DNA of 64,000 bases from Parus major (Eukaryota; Chordata; Aves; Passeriformes; Paridae): contig NC_031769.1 in assembly GCF_001522545.3 (NCBI RefSeq), positions 4,950,718-5,014,717 of the forward strand, in the 5' to 3' direction. Positions 10,771 through 22,770 of this stretch are shown one piece after another. Numbering within the stretch: the stretch's first letter is position 1; the number at the start of each line of letters is the position of its first letter. The translations under genes were made by a program, and so were the position numbers. The notes beneath the pieces are model-generated. The model was not told the origin of the DNA and made no database searches. It worked only from the letters and a program-made list of their open reading frames with translations.

Positions 10771-13700
10771 AAAGCTTTCGCTGGGCTGTGGAAGCAGAGG
10801 ATATAAAATCTTATAGATATAGATGTGTATTGCTCTTTAAAGGTAATTCTGGCAGAGAACCGTTTTAGTTTCCATCTTGCCCCCGCACCCAGAAGTGCCG
10901 GGAAGAACACAGAAAATACTCTGCGGTTGTTCAGTTGATGTTATGTGGTGTCAGATGTGTTGGAGTGGAAATCTAGTGGCAGGTGTTGAAGGGAAGAAAT
11001 GAGCTGGAATGGTTATTACTGTGGTGGCAGGGGAAACGAATTGTTCTTCTGTATGGCAAGGGTGTTACTGGTATTACTTGTTGTAAGATCTGACATATTT
11101 TAAGTGTGTTTCTGAATGGCACTGAGCATGTCAAAGCTGTTTGTAGAACACCTTTGCTTAAAAAATTGGGAGTTTTTACCTGCACAAATTAAAAACTTGA
11201 CTTGGCTCATGTAAATAAAAGCAAATTGGGGAGAGCTCTGCTGTGCTTCAGCAAGGTGATCATGATTTTATTGAGGCAACCCTGAGGGGAACAGTGACAC
11301 ACTGGGAGCACTGTGAGAGAGAATGAAAGCTAAATTAAAGCAAAACTTATGCAATCAAAGTGTGGCTGCAATGGGAATAAATCAGACCTTTCCGTTTTAT
11401 TTTTCTTGGAGATTTGGGTGGAGGAGGTGGAGACGAGCTTCTAAAAAGCAAAGAAATACACAAGCCAGGCACATCTATGGCAACAGGTCTCATTTTGCCA
11501 TGCAAAGGGTGAGCTGAGCCTTGTGAGTGCTTGAGCCAAGCTTTTCCAGTCACAAGTGGGGCAGTGGCTGCTCCTGCAGACAAGCCTTGGATCTGGAGTT
11601 GGTGGCCCCGATTTCTCCCACCGCTGGCCTGGCGAGCAGCTCTTCCCAAAACACAGGGCGGATGGTGGAATAAACACAGTGATTCAAAGAGGATTTGTCA
11701 ATACTAAAAATAAGCAGGCCCACAGATGTGTCCTAGGGGGTCATGTCCAGGCACAGCATTTTCGGGACCAATGAGCCGATTTTGGCGATTTTCTGTCTGT
11801 GTGTCCTGTCCAAGGTGCTGAAGTTCATTTTGCTGTAATTTCCCAGGATTTTGGGGTTTGGCAGAAGTGTTCTTGGAGACTTCCTGTCATCTTAAACCAG
11901 CAAGGAGTTCCCCCCCGGGTTGTATGAAGAAAAAGCAGGGATGTGTTTTCAGACACGTATGTTTGATCCGTCCTTTTGGCGTGGGGAAGCAGACCAGGTG
12001 GAGACGCAGATGGATCCAGCAGATCCTATAAGCTTATGGTGGCAGAGAATTGGAAAGGTCAGAGCTGTGAGGCAGTGAGGAGTGAAACCCTCTTGCTCTG
12101 ATGGACCAAGGAAGTGGTGGTTTTGGAAGTGTCGCTTCTGCTGCTTCGGGTGCATTGTCTTGATGAGAATCCTGGTTCCGAAAACATTGAAGGGAGCCCA
12201 GAGTCAAGATAGGATGGGAACGATACAACTGGATCCACCAGTTTTGTTAATATTTTTTCATTCTGGTATAGTCTTTTTTTAAGTGGAAAATGTGGTTGAC
12301 AGAGACTTTCAGAGACAGAGGGTCCTCAATAAAAAATGTCGTGTGTTTTTGGGGCAAATGTCTCAACACGTAAGCAATGGAAGTTGTGGTATTTTTAGAT
12401 TAATGTGCCAAAAGGTCTCAGCCTTGAGTAGTGGAGTTTATGTAACTTTGGTAGGGGGCAGATCACAGTACTGCCAGAAATAATCACAGATTAATGTTTT
12501 ACTGAACTTGCTCATGATTGGAGTTGGATGTTGTAACATGGTTTTTCTCAGTTCTTGCCGCTCACTCTGAATCATCCATAGTGCAGCTTTGCTCTTCTGT
12601 CTGAGGCTCTGAGGGTTTTACAAGCACCAAGGGTCAGCTTCTAAAGCCGGAGTTCTCACACAGAAGTGGTTTGTGCTGCAAGGAGCCCTGCAGATTTAAA
12701 GCATGCCAGGGCTCTGTACAGTGTGGCAGGGAACGGATCCTGTTTCATGCCCTCAATCATTCGTCAGAGGTCACAAAGGTATTCAGTTGCATCATTGGGT
12801 ATGTAGCCTAAATACCTTGACCATGAAGGGGGTATGTAGACCACGAGACTTTGTGACTCTGAATGACGGCTCATGGGTACAGACTTTAAAACTGCAACAG
12901 AGTTGAGAGCATTTTATTCCTGGCTTGAACCAGAAAGTGGCCTCGGTTCTTGCTGTGATGGACTAACACCTGTGGCACCAGCTCCCACCTGCCAAGACCT
13001 TTACATGTTACAGGAAAAGGTTGAGTAGTTGCTGTGTTCTTGATTTAAATGCGTTGTCAAAATTATGTTTAAAAATTTACTGATAGGAAATGTCATCCTG
13101 ACTGGGAGATTAATGAAATACAGCTACTTTTAGTTTCTTTAAATATCCTATTTATGATGTTAAATAGGGATTGGTTTAACTTCTCATTACCTTTCTCTCT
13201 TTGGTGTCTTGAAGGAATCCTTTGTGCATGTATAGGAATAAAGAACATTTTGGGTTGTATATTAAAACATGTTGGTGGTCATTCAGAAATCCTAGTCCTG
13301 CTTTTCAGAATGAACTTATTATCAACTTATTATCACCTTTAGTGCCTTAGTTTTTGAAAGCTCAACTTGAAAAACATAGAAGGGACCTGTTGTTTTCAGA
13401 GGGTGGGTGCTCAGTTCTTCCTGAAAATTTCTACCTCGTAAGTTGTCTCTGATGGTGCTCAAGATTTACTCTAGAAAATTATAGACCTGATTGTTAAAAG
13501 GTGACAAAAAGTAATTTCTCAGTTCTCTTAAACAGAACTTTGGTAACATAGAAGCAGCATCACCTTAAATATCCACTTAAATGTCAGTTTTGTGTTTACA
13601 CATTGTCTTGATGTAGGGCCTTTAAACATGGTATAAAGCAATTTATCACTGGAGTTCTGTCATTGCTTCTCCGTTTCACCACCTAACCTGGAGCAAAATG

Positions 13701-16179
13701 TGTGAAGTCTGTTGGGTATATTTCTGCTTGCTTGTAGTGAATATCTGTTCCATGGTGCAATGGATGATTGCAACCAGTCCAGATAAACATGTGTTTATTT
13801 ATCCTTTAAATGGGATCATCCTTATGAACACCTACCCAAAGGAAACCCTGGTTATATTTCTATTGATCTTGGTTTATTATTTACTCTGCAGACCAAACTG
13901 AGGAGCCCACTTTGACCTGGCTCAGTCTCTTTGGGTTTCTCTTGCAGAGTGACAGTTTCTAAATCAGGACGGAAATCAGGTCACATTTCTGGCTCTACAG
14001 GATTTATCTCATTGCTCTTCTTTCAAAGTAATTAGAGTTACTAATAATGAGGAAAAGAAAACTTTTCCAGAACTGGAATGTCCCTAACTCCTCTCTCCTT
14101 CTGGCAGTTTTTGTGTCACTGAAGAGATCCAGGTAGTTCAGAAACTTTTTTGTGTAGGATCCTTTTGATTTGTTATATACACAATGTCTTCCTTTCCATG
14201 CAGCTGCAGGCGATATCTTCACCTTTGCAAATGTATCTTCTTTCCCTTAGAATTGTATTTCCTTATCTATTTCCCAATAATTCTGGAGCTGGTGTTACCA
14301 GCTCCAGGCTGTCCATTTGTAGTGAGTGAGATCCCAGATTTCAGCTTGGGAGAAGAATAAGAACGCATTTATTAAAGTTATTCCCTGTCCCAGTCCCTCA
14401 GCTGGCTCAGGACAGTGATTTTGTTAAATTCATGCTGTACCAGCTGTCACGACCACTGTTTGTGCCTCTCCTTTTCAGGTTTCTAATCAGACAGAGTTCA
14501 CAGAGGAAAATTCCCATGAAAGTCAGCAAAAGAACCACAAAAATTCCCTCTCTTCTCACACTCCCACCTTTGAGGAGGTGTAGCTTGGCCTCCCACCAGG
14601 AGATCACCTTGTGAATCATTAAAGTGCAAAGTTTTCATTGGTGTCAAAAGATCCCTTATCTTCCATGGCAGAAACATGCCTCACTGCTCTTTGTGTTGAA
14701 CAAAGCCTTTGTTAATCACTGTACTGCATAACAAGAATGGCCTGAGTTTTATTTTTATCATCATATTGCAAGAGCTTTTTGAATGTAGAGATTTGACACA
14801 TCAAATAATACTGGTGTACCAAAACATGTAGAAAAAATTAAAAATTCTATTAAGCTTCAAGTTTTCTCTTTATCCTTTTTTATTTAATTATAAAACCAGA
14901 TGCTTTCTTTTATGTCATGGAAAAAATAAGTCCATACTTTACTGGATTATTTATTTCATCTCTTAGCTTGAATTGAGTTTTCCCAGTTTGCTAAACTTTA
15001 GCTTTTCACTGCAGTGCTGAGAGCCCTGCCAACAGGTTGTAGATTCTTTTTAAATCTTGCTGGATTCCTAAGGTGCTAAAACTGCTCTGCTTTCAAGTAA
15101 TTGTTTGAAAGATATCTGCAACTTGTACTTTATCAATTATAATCCAACTCTAGTATAGAATATCTAAGAAGGTTTAACTAATTTGATTTGCAAGTGTATA
15201 AAAGTTAGGTGATTGAATGAAGACTATGGGCACAATTAAGGTGTGTTGGAAGAAATGAGTCTTTTTCAGTATTCATGGCAATTGAAGGTTGATTGTCAAC
15301 ACAAATCCAGATTTTAGGGTTTCCAAGGGGTTTTGGGAGGTGGAAGTTGTGGCTGAGTTTTTTTCCCTGTTGATTTTAAGTCTTTAGAGAAAACAAAACA
15401 AAACCTGTGTGATACAAAGTCATAGAAATACTTGTCTATGGGCAATTCCTTTTTAAGACCCATTAGCTGAAGATAGATTAGAGACTAACTTTTTAAGCCA
15501 AAATCCATTCTTAAAGACTGCATTAGTTCTAAAGTGATTTTTCTATGTTTCTTTTCCTTATCATAATGAAATGGTCACTTATACCACCTAAAAAGAACAG
15601 TTCTGTTAGAGGCTGAATACGCCACTGGTGCTCCCAGCTGCCTTGAAGCACATTGGGTCTTACAAGCTTTGTTTCAGGTTTATCAGAACCTTGGTCCTGG
15701 GAAACCAAAACATGACAGCACAGAGGGATCACTTCTGGTTATTTCCAGTGAGTAAAAATTCCCCCTGTAGGAGCCAGATCAGATTTTGTGCCCCAATGCC
15801 AGCCCATTCCGGTCCTCTGAGGAGCATCCCTGCTGCAAGGTCAGGCACTCCCCCTGGGAAATGAACTTTAAAGTGATGAAAAAGAAAAAAAAAGGCTCCC
15901 TTCCCATGGTGTAAAGCTCAAAAAGAGGAGCAACTCTGTCATGAGGTTTTTGTTTTAACCTGTGAGGCAGCCACCAGAAGTGGGCAGAGGTTTAGGCAGA
16001 GCAGTGTTAGCAGGAGGCTTTAGGGGAGAGGAGAAAGGAGCATCATTAAAGTGTTACAGCCTGACCTGCAGACAGGCACTTGGTGTTGTCTGAGGCCTGA
16101 CACGTTGGTAGCACGTTACATAATGCACAATTATAAAATCACACTAAAGCCTCTTTAAAATACCTGCCTGATTATAACA
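10771..16179. other. Non-coding stretch between the two CpG islands
   Basis: Mostly AT-rich unique sequence. No exon with a recognisable protein signature and no clear transposon was seen. If CpG island 1 is a promoter of the downstream channel gene, this would be part of its first intron. Confidence 0.5.
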
Positions 16180-17260
16180 GGGTAATTATGCCGCGTTTAA
16201 TAGAGCTGAGTGCTGTGGGGAAGGGACGCTCCTGCCCTAAACTTGCTCCTGTGCCTGTCCCCCCGGATGCAGCCGGCAGTGCCATCCTCTCGGAAGCCCT
16301 AAACCCTCCAAAACCCCCTCGGGTGTGTTCCTGTTCCCCGTTTCGCTCTCGTGTTACAGAGGTTGTCCTTTCCTTCCGGACGGATTTCTGGCTGTCGCTG
16401 CTCCCCATATTAGTCCAGCCAGCGCGACGTGACGCGGCCGCCCTCTCTCCCTCCCCGGGGCCGAGCACATCGCCGCCTCTGCGTCCCCAGCCCGATCCCC
16501 AGCTCGATCCCCAGCTTCATCCCCAGCCCGATCCCCAGCCCGATCCCCAGCCTCATCCTCAGCCCGATCCCCACCTCGATCCCCAGCCTCATCCCCAGCC
16601 CGATCCCCATCCCTCTGCCCATCCCGCTCCCCAGCTCGATCCCCATCCCCATCCCCAGCCCGATCCTCATCCCTCTCCCCATCCCGATCCCCATCCCGAT
16701 CCCCAGCCTCATCCCCAGCCCGATCCCCATCCTTCTGCCCATCCCGCTCCCCATCCCGCTCCCCATCCCGATCCCGCTCCCCATCCCGATCCCGCTCCCC
16801 ATCCCGATCCCCAGCCTCCGGCACCGCGCTGTGTCCCGCAGCTGCCGGCGGGGCAAAGGCTCTGCCAGCCGTGTCTGCAGCGAGACGGTCTGCAAAGCAC
16901 TGCAAGTATCTTAACAATTTTTAAGTTATTTTGGGGTTTTTTTTCCCCTCCCCGTATCTCTTTTCAACAGCGTCTCACGTCGAGAGGTCTGATCGGGCTC
17001 GGTGCGAGCGTGGTTCCCGTTCAGCCGCTCCGCGGAGAGCCCCGGCTCCCTCGGGAATCGCCCCTCCGGCGGAACTCCCCGGCTTTGCCGAGCTCCTCGC
17101 AGCCCTTCCCTTCCCCGCGTCCATCAAACGGAGGGATGAGTCCTCTCCTCGGCTCTGCCGGCGTAAATCCAGATCGATTTGTTCGACTTCAGCAGAGCTA
17201 ATCCAGATTTACACAGCCCTTTCCCCGAGGACTTCCCCCGGTTTTCGCTCTAGGTGACCG
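16180..17260. promoter_or_regulatory. CpG-rich island 2, candidate promoter region
   Basis: GC content and CpG density rise sharply against AT-rich surroundings, most clearly at 16420-16470 and 16970-17180. The island includes the hexamer array at 16484-16818. A possible splice donor TAG/GTGACC lies at 17254. Two MEF2-like sites follow just downstream (17437-17446 and 17470-17479). This is the nearer CpG island upstream of the sodium channel start, about 33 kb away, and could hold its non-coding first exon. The link to that gene is inference; an unrelated non-coding transcript is possible. Confidence 0.55.
16484..16818. repeat. GC-rich hexamer/12-mer minisatellite, about 28 units
   Basis: The + strand repeats a CCCCAG/CCCGAT-type 12-mer with hexamer sub-periodicity and variants CCCCAT, CCCCAC and CTCGAT. 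Because the period is a multiple of three, several frames on both strands stay open: Pro/Gln/Asp/His-rich on +, Gly/Asp/Arg/Glu-rich or Gly/Ile/Met-rich on -. I do not regard these as genes. The - strand has G3-G4 runs every few bases. Confidence 0.9.
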
Positions 17261-17436
17261 TTAGTGGGCCAATGTCAAAATACATCTGATCTAGGCAGAT
17301 TCCCTGTCTCCAGATATTAATTATTCCCTGGCAAAAGTTTCTGGGGAAAAGCAGTTGGATTTGGAAAACAATATACAAATTCTGTTGCTAATTTTAGAAA
17401 GTAAGGGGGATTTTTTTTTTCCCCCTCCTGTTGAAA

Positions 17437-17479
17437 CTAAATATAATTTGAACGATAATGTACAAAGACTTAAATATAG
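17437..17479. promoter_or_regulatory. Pair of MEF2-like sites downstream of CpG island 2
   Basis: CTAAATATAA at 17437-17446 and TTAAATATAG at 17470-17479 both fit the YTAWWWWTAR consensus for MEF2, a muscle transcription factor. They are 33 bases apart and about 180-220 bases after the CpG island. AT-rich DNA can give such matches by chance. Confidence 0.35.
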
Positions 17480-20400
17480 CCTGCAATTATACATGGCATA
17501 TGAATAGTTTCTTTTGGTTTTAACATGTTTGGTTTATTTTTCCATCTTTCTCAGCAGACAGCTGTTAGATAAAGGGAGAAAAGTAAATAGTTGTTATGAA
17601 ACCATACGTCATAGCTACAAGGAATAATTTTAAAAAAGGAATTATCATATGAATAAGGGAAGATAAAGACAAAATTAATCCTTTCTGTGCTTTTTTCCCT
17701 TGTCCCTCCATTTTATGACACTTCTGTAGTAGTACTTTATCTGAGAAGTACTTGAGTGCTTCTAGAACAAATTTCTTGTAGGTCCATCATGCTCCTGCTG
17801 GATTCAGGCAGCTTTGAATTGAGACTCTGGATCCTTCATGGGAGGATGAAATTGGGGTAGAAACTTTCCTAAGAAAGTCCCTGGTTTCTTGGGTTCCCTT
17901 GTGCTCGGTGGAAATTTTGCCTGAGTGATGCTGAGTTTGCTTCTCTATGAAGTTGCTCAACTTGACAACTCCCAAAAGTTTTGTTGCATCCACACGGTGT
18001 CTGAGCAAGCACCTGCAAGGTGTACAGATGCCCTGGCTTGAACAACTTGCTTTTTCTGCCAGTTGTGAAACACAGTTCTGCTCCTCAAGTGCTGTTACCT
18101 CTGGGGAAAATTGTTCTTTTGATTAAAAGTTTCTTGGGGTTTTCCCTGCCTGGTGAAACTTGAGGGCTGGCTGGCAGGTCCTGCTCTGAGTGTTGTGTGC
18201 TCAATAGTCAGAACCCAGTAAAGCTTTTTAGCTGCTTCTTAGGACAGGCCAGAAAGAACCTGGGAACACTGCACTGGGTCACAGGTCGCTGATTTTTGCA
18301 CAGCTATGGAGAATGGCATAAAAGACCCTCAAAATAATAATAACAATACTAAAAAAACTCCCCAAAATGATGGTTGTAGACTCCTGGGAGCAAAGCAAGT
18401 GCCTGTGTATGAGGCTGTGATCCAAAAACATTGAAATATTCTGGGCTGTGGTTTTCTTTTATTAATTAGTCTAAGTGATGTTCAGAACCTGAAACCAAGG
18501 CTTTTAGACACATCTCTGGTGCCTAATTCTGCTCAGTGTCTCATAACAGGGTGAATCAGGAGACTGTTTATTGAAGTCAGTGATGCAGTGTCGATGTAAA
18601 AGCGACAGAAGGGAGATGGAAGATTTGTTTACGAGCAGAAAAGTTCCCTGGACAGTTTAACACTAACAGAGAAAATTACTGAATAGCTGCAAAGCACAGA
18701 GCTTAAATGTAGCTGAAATAAGTCTTCTGGAGCATTTCCAGAACTATTTTAAGGGTCTGATCCAGAGCCTGATGAAGCCAAAGATAAAGCTCTTTTTGAC
18801 TTCTTCAGATCCGACATTACATTTTGAAACATCATTCCCCCTCTGGAATTTTCTAAAGTTGTCTCATAGGTGGTTTTTAATTAACTATTATGTCAGATGT
18901 AATTTCTTTTGTATCCCTTTAGTACTTGGATTTGTTAACTATAAGAAATAATAGCAAAATGCCTTTGTTGCACAGGAAATTCTGATATATGTAGTCATTA
19001 GTTGCACAAGCCATTGAAACTCATGTTTTGTTGCTTGGCTTGTCCATTGGTTTAGCAGTGTGTATCTGTCTTATTCTGAAGCTTTTGAACCCACTGGAAA
19101 ACTTGATTCAGAGGCTCAGGACTAAGGGGTTTTTGGCTTTTGTAAGTGCTGTTTAAGGATGTTGCTGAGTTGAGAGTAGAGAGGCTCAAAGGAGCATCAG
19201 ATGAAAGAAAGCGACTGTGTGGTCACCCAGCCACGTACTACACATCAATGAATCCAGCAGTGCTCCACAGGGGACTGCACTAGTTCAGTAATGTGGGTTT
19301 ACAGAATTTTTATTGTGTTATTCCATCTTATATTCAATTTTATGTTTAGTGTCCCATTGTTAGGCCGGTGACTGCCTCACCTCCAGCACCCAGCTCCATG
19401 AGATCAGGTAGTGCCAGGTGTAGGTTGTAACTGCATAGTTTTAAAGGGAGCTTGAAAACAAAGCCCAGTGCATTTTGAAATAACCTAGAAAGGCTCCATC
19501 ATGTGGATTCAGTGCTGGATCCAAGCCTGCTGAAGACCCTCGTTGGCTTCAGGAGGTTGTGGATAGGTGTTTGTGTCTGAGGAGGAGCTGATATCATGGG
19601 TCAGGTACCAAGAGTGCTTTGGGCTGTGAGAGAGCCTGGTCCTGTTGAAAGACTGGAGGAGGTAGCAGAGGGACAAAGATGATGTTCCCTCCTTCCTTCA
19701 TCCTGCCCCACAACTTTGCAGCTGAGTGTCCCTGTGTGCAGGGGGGATGTTGGACTGTATTGGCACTGCTGCCCACGAATGTGCATCAGGTAGGGATTAA
19801 TAACTACATAGAAAAGACAAGTTTAATTTATATATACACCTTTATTAAAAAAAAAAAAAGAAAAAAGGAAGAACAAAGCAACAACAAATCAGGGATGAAG
19901 CAAGGATATTAAAAATGCAGTTTCCAGCTCCATCAGTGGTGAACTTCCCATTTTGCTGGGAGCTGGCCTGGCTGTTGTGGTGTCAGACGGGACGTGTGTG
20001 CCCAGCTATTGCAAGAAGCTGGTGCAAAGCAGGATGAGAGGCAGCAGGGACGGCACTGGGGATACCCTGCCTTGTGTGCACCCATCCCAGGAGCCCGTGG
20101 CTGTTTCTCCCCCAGCCCTTGCCCTGCCCATGGCTGTGAGTGGTGCGAGGAAGGGAAAATGGAGGGTGTCCCTGACCCCGGTAATCTCCAGCTGCCACCG
20201 AGCCTCCCGGGAGGCAGCCGTGGCCAGCACAGATTAACACAGCCCACAGCAGGGACTGGCCTGCAGCCAGCATGGCCTTGGGATCAAAGGAGCATGGAGG
20301 TGGCTGAGAGCCACCTTCGGGCCCCTCCTCCTCACCTCGCTCTGCAGCAGCTTTTGCCTCCCCTGATAAATCAAACCCACCCCCAGCCGCCGGGTGCAGA

Positions 20401-22600
20401 TCAAAATGCTTCTTTCCCTGGGTCTTGCGTAGGGCATTTGTGTCCAAGGTGTGGTTTCAGAGCTGACAACTGGATAAAGTCTTCAGGGCCTTGCTCGGGG
20501 TGTGACATGGATGTGTGCTGGCTGCCTTTTTTCTTGATGAGCAGAAACAGGGTGTTCTGACCCCAAAGGATAAATGATGGTGGTGCAAAGCTGGGAACCA
20601 TCGTGAGGATGTCACCCAGGGCAGAGGGACGTAATGAGCTGTGCCCGGCTCTCTACAGTGTCCTCGCTGGCCCAGCTGCCTCCAGGAGGAAAGGAGCAGG
20701 AGGGAACTGTGAGCAGCATTATTTTGGAGTTTAAAAGGTCTCAAGGAGCCAGGGAAAGCACAGAAATTGGCATCACAGCACTGAAAATGGTGAATTTGAG
20801 TGGCAAGCTGGCACTTTGATTTGGTTTGCAGTGGGTGGTCTAAGTAAGAAGCTTTATTTCTGTTAGAGAGGTTATTTCTGAGGGCTGTTTGTTTGCCAGG
20901 ATCAGGAGGAAGGTGGTTTAAAACATATTTTGGAGGGATTATCAGTGCTGTCCCAATCAGTTCCAGCAGCCCTCGTGCCCCAAAATGCAGAGGCTATTTC
21001 CTGCTGCATGGCCAAGTCCTTTCAGGGAGGTCCCTCATCCCATGCACTCCCTTTGGGCACCTTGAATTTCAGCTTCTCATCCCTGAGCCAGCAGCAGCTT
21101 TGTAAGGCAGGGAGTGCTGCTGACCAGCACTGCACAGCTGCCAACAACCAGCCCTGGCATGGAGAAGTTTGTTTTCCAAGGTGGGGCTGGTGCCAGCTGC
21201 GCTGTTTTTATGATGTGATGGTCCCTGGGGGTGGCCAGGGATCAACCCTGCCTTAACTTCTGTGTTGTGTTACCCCTTGCCAACAGCAACCCAAAGTCCT
21301 GCTTCCAGGCAGGAAACAACCTGGAGGAATGGTCTTGCAAGGGAATTTTTTCTTCTCACTTCAGTGGTCCAGAGTCCCACCCTGAATGCAGAGCACCATC
21401 AGTTCATGCTCATTTTAAATTGTGGCAGCTGAACATGCATGCTGGTTTGCAGGGCAGGACTCAAAAAGAAGCATCTCACACATTTGGGTTTGTGGGATGT
21501 CACATACCTTGAATATTTTCTTCCCAATGCCAGTTTGAAAGCTAGTTTTATAGTCACAGCTAGCATTGCAAATGTTTGAGTAGCTCCCTGGTATGTGATT
21601 TCTTCCAGGAGGCTCCTACAACTTTAATGAATGTGAAAATTGTGATTAGCATGGGAGATCATTGCTTATAGCAACTACACGATGTATTAGGCTACCCATC
21701 AGTCTTGCTGTTAGAGCACTCTGCAGAATTCAATAAGCAATGTTACTTACACTGTTGTTTTTAGGAGCTTGAGAAACTTCCCAAAATGTCTTAAAATCCA
21801 GGAAAAAGCTTTGCTGCAAATCAAGTTTGCTTCATTGATTGCATTTCTTCACTTTGGTTACTGAATGGCAGTCTAAAAATAAATTAAAAAAAAACCCCAA
21901 ACCAGTATTGAGATCAATCTCTAATTGATTTTGACTTGTCATATCCAGTTAAAAGCAGAACCAATGCTTTCTGAAATGTTACCGATGTTCTGGAGCTTTG
22001 TAAAGCTGCATATGAGAGAAAGCATCAATAGCAGAGTGTAAGATCTCTTAATTTGGGCTTCATACAGAGTTTTAGGCACGTAAATGTCAGACTAAAGTTC
22101 AAGTGTTCATCAAAGTCCTGTGAGGATCTCCAATGTCAATGAAATTCCTATTAAAAACTGTCCTGTGAGGCTTTGCTGCCTGCAAATGCTGGTGCCTTGA
22201 AACAAAAGTTGCATGGATTGTTGAAGAAAAGGTCTTCACAGGGTAAAGGGGTGGCTGAAGAGAGTTTCTGAGCAGGAAACAATGAAGGAGCTGCTGTGGG
22301 ATTTGCTACAAGAGCCAAGCTCAGCTGCTTTGCTTCAGCAGTGGGTCAGCTGGGGACACCACCCTGGAGGGCAGGGACAGTCTGTGTGGCTCTGTCCCCT
22401 CACCTCCAGTGGGGCCAGGGGCTCAGGATGCATCTCCAGTGCTAGAGGTGCTGGAAATCACTCTTTCCCAGGAGCAGGAGGGCAGGCAGGGACCAGACCC
22501 CCTGTGTTGTGCTTAGCATCACCCTGACAGCTCCCCATCCTGACCCTCCCTCTCTAGGAGCACCTCCCGGCTCACTCTGCTAAGGCTGCCACTTTTCTGG
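17480..22600. other. Non-coding stretch; GC-richer part at 19950-20650
   Basis: Mostly AT-rich unique sequence with a polyA/purine run at 19846-19880. The part at 19950-20650 is GC-richer and keeps frames open on both strands (for example 19994-20560 on + and 19983-20447 on -), but none has a family motif. No splice-flanked coding exon was recognised. Confidence 0.5.
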
Positions 22601-22675
22601 ATGTTCTTCCCTGGACTGTCAGCCTTGTGCCTTCGAGGGGGGGATGGAGGGAGGGGAGAGTGAACACAGGACAGC

Positions 22676-22770
22676 CTATTTTTAGGCTGACTATCTCCCA
22701 CTCCCTGGAAGGCTGGGTGCCAATTAGGTGGTGTGGTGGGGTGACGCTCGCCTGTCCGTGACGCAGCCCG
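22676..22770. promoter_or_regulatory. Candidate muscle-type enhancer motif cluster
   Basis: Perfect MEF2 site CTATTTTTAG at 22676-22685, a GATA site (AGATAG on the - strand) at 22691-22696, CCAAT at 22720-22724, a GGTGGTGTGG stretch at 22728-22737 and two TGACG half-sites near 22742 and 22759. The local CpG content at 22744-22775 is high for its surroundings. Motifs are seen; enhancer function is inferred. Confidence 0.35.

Noticed and set aside
16188..17201. 337-codon open frame on the + strand, and overlapping frames on the - strand
   Set aside because: Open because of the 12-mer array and GC-rich DNA; composition is Pro/Asp/His low complexity with no domain and several frames are open at once.
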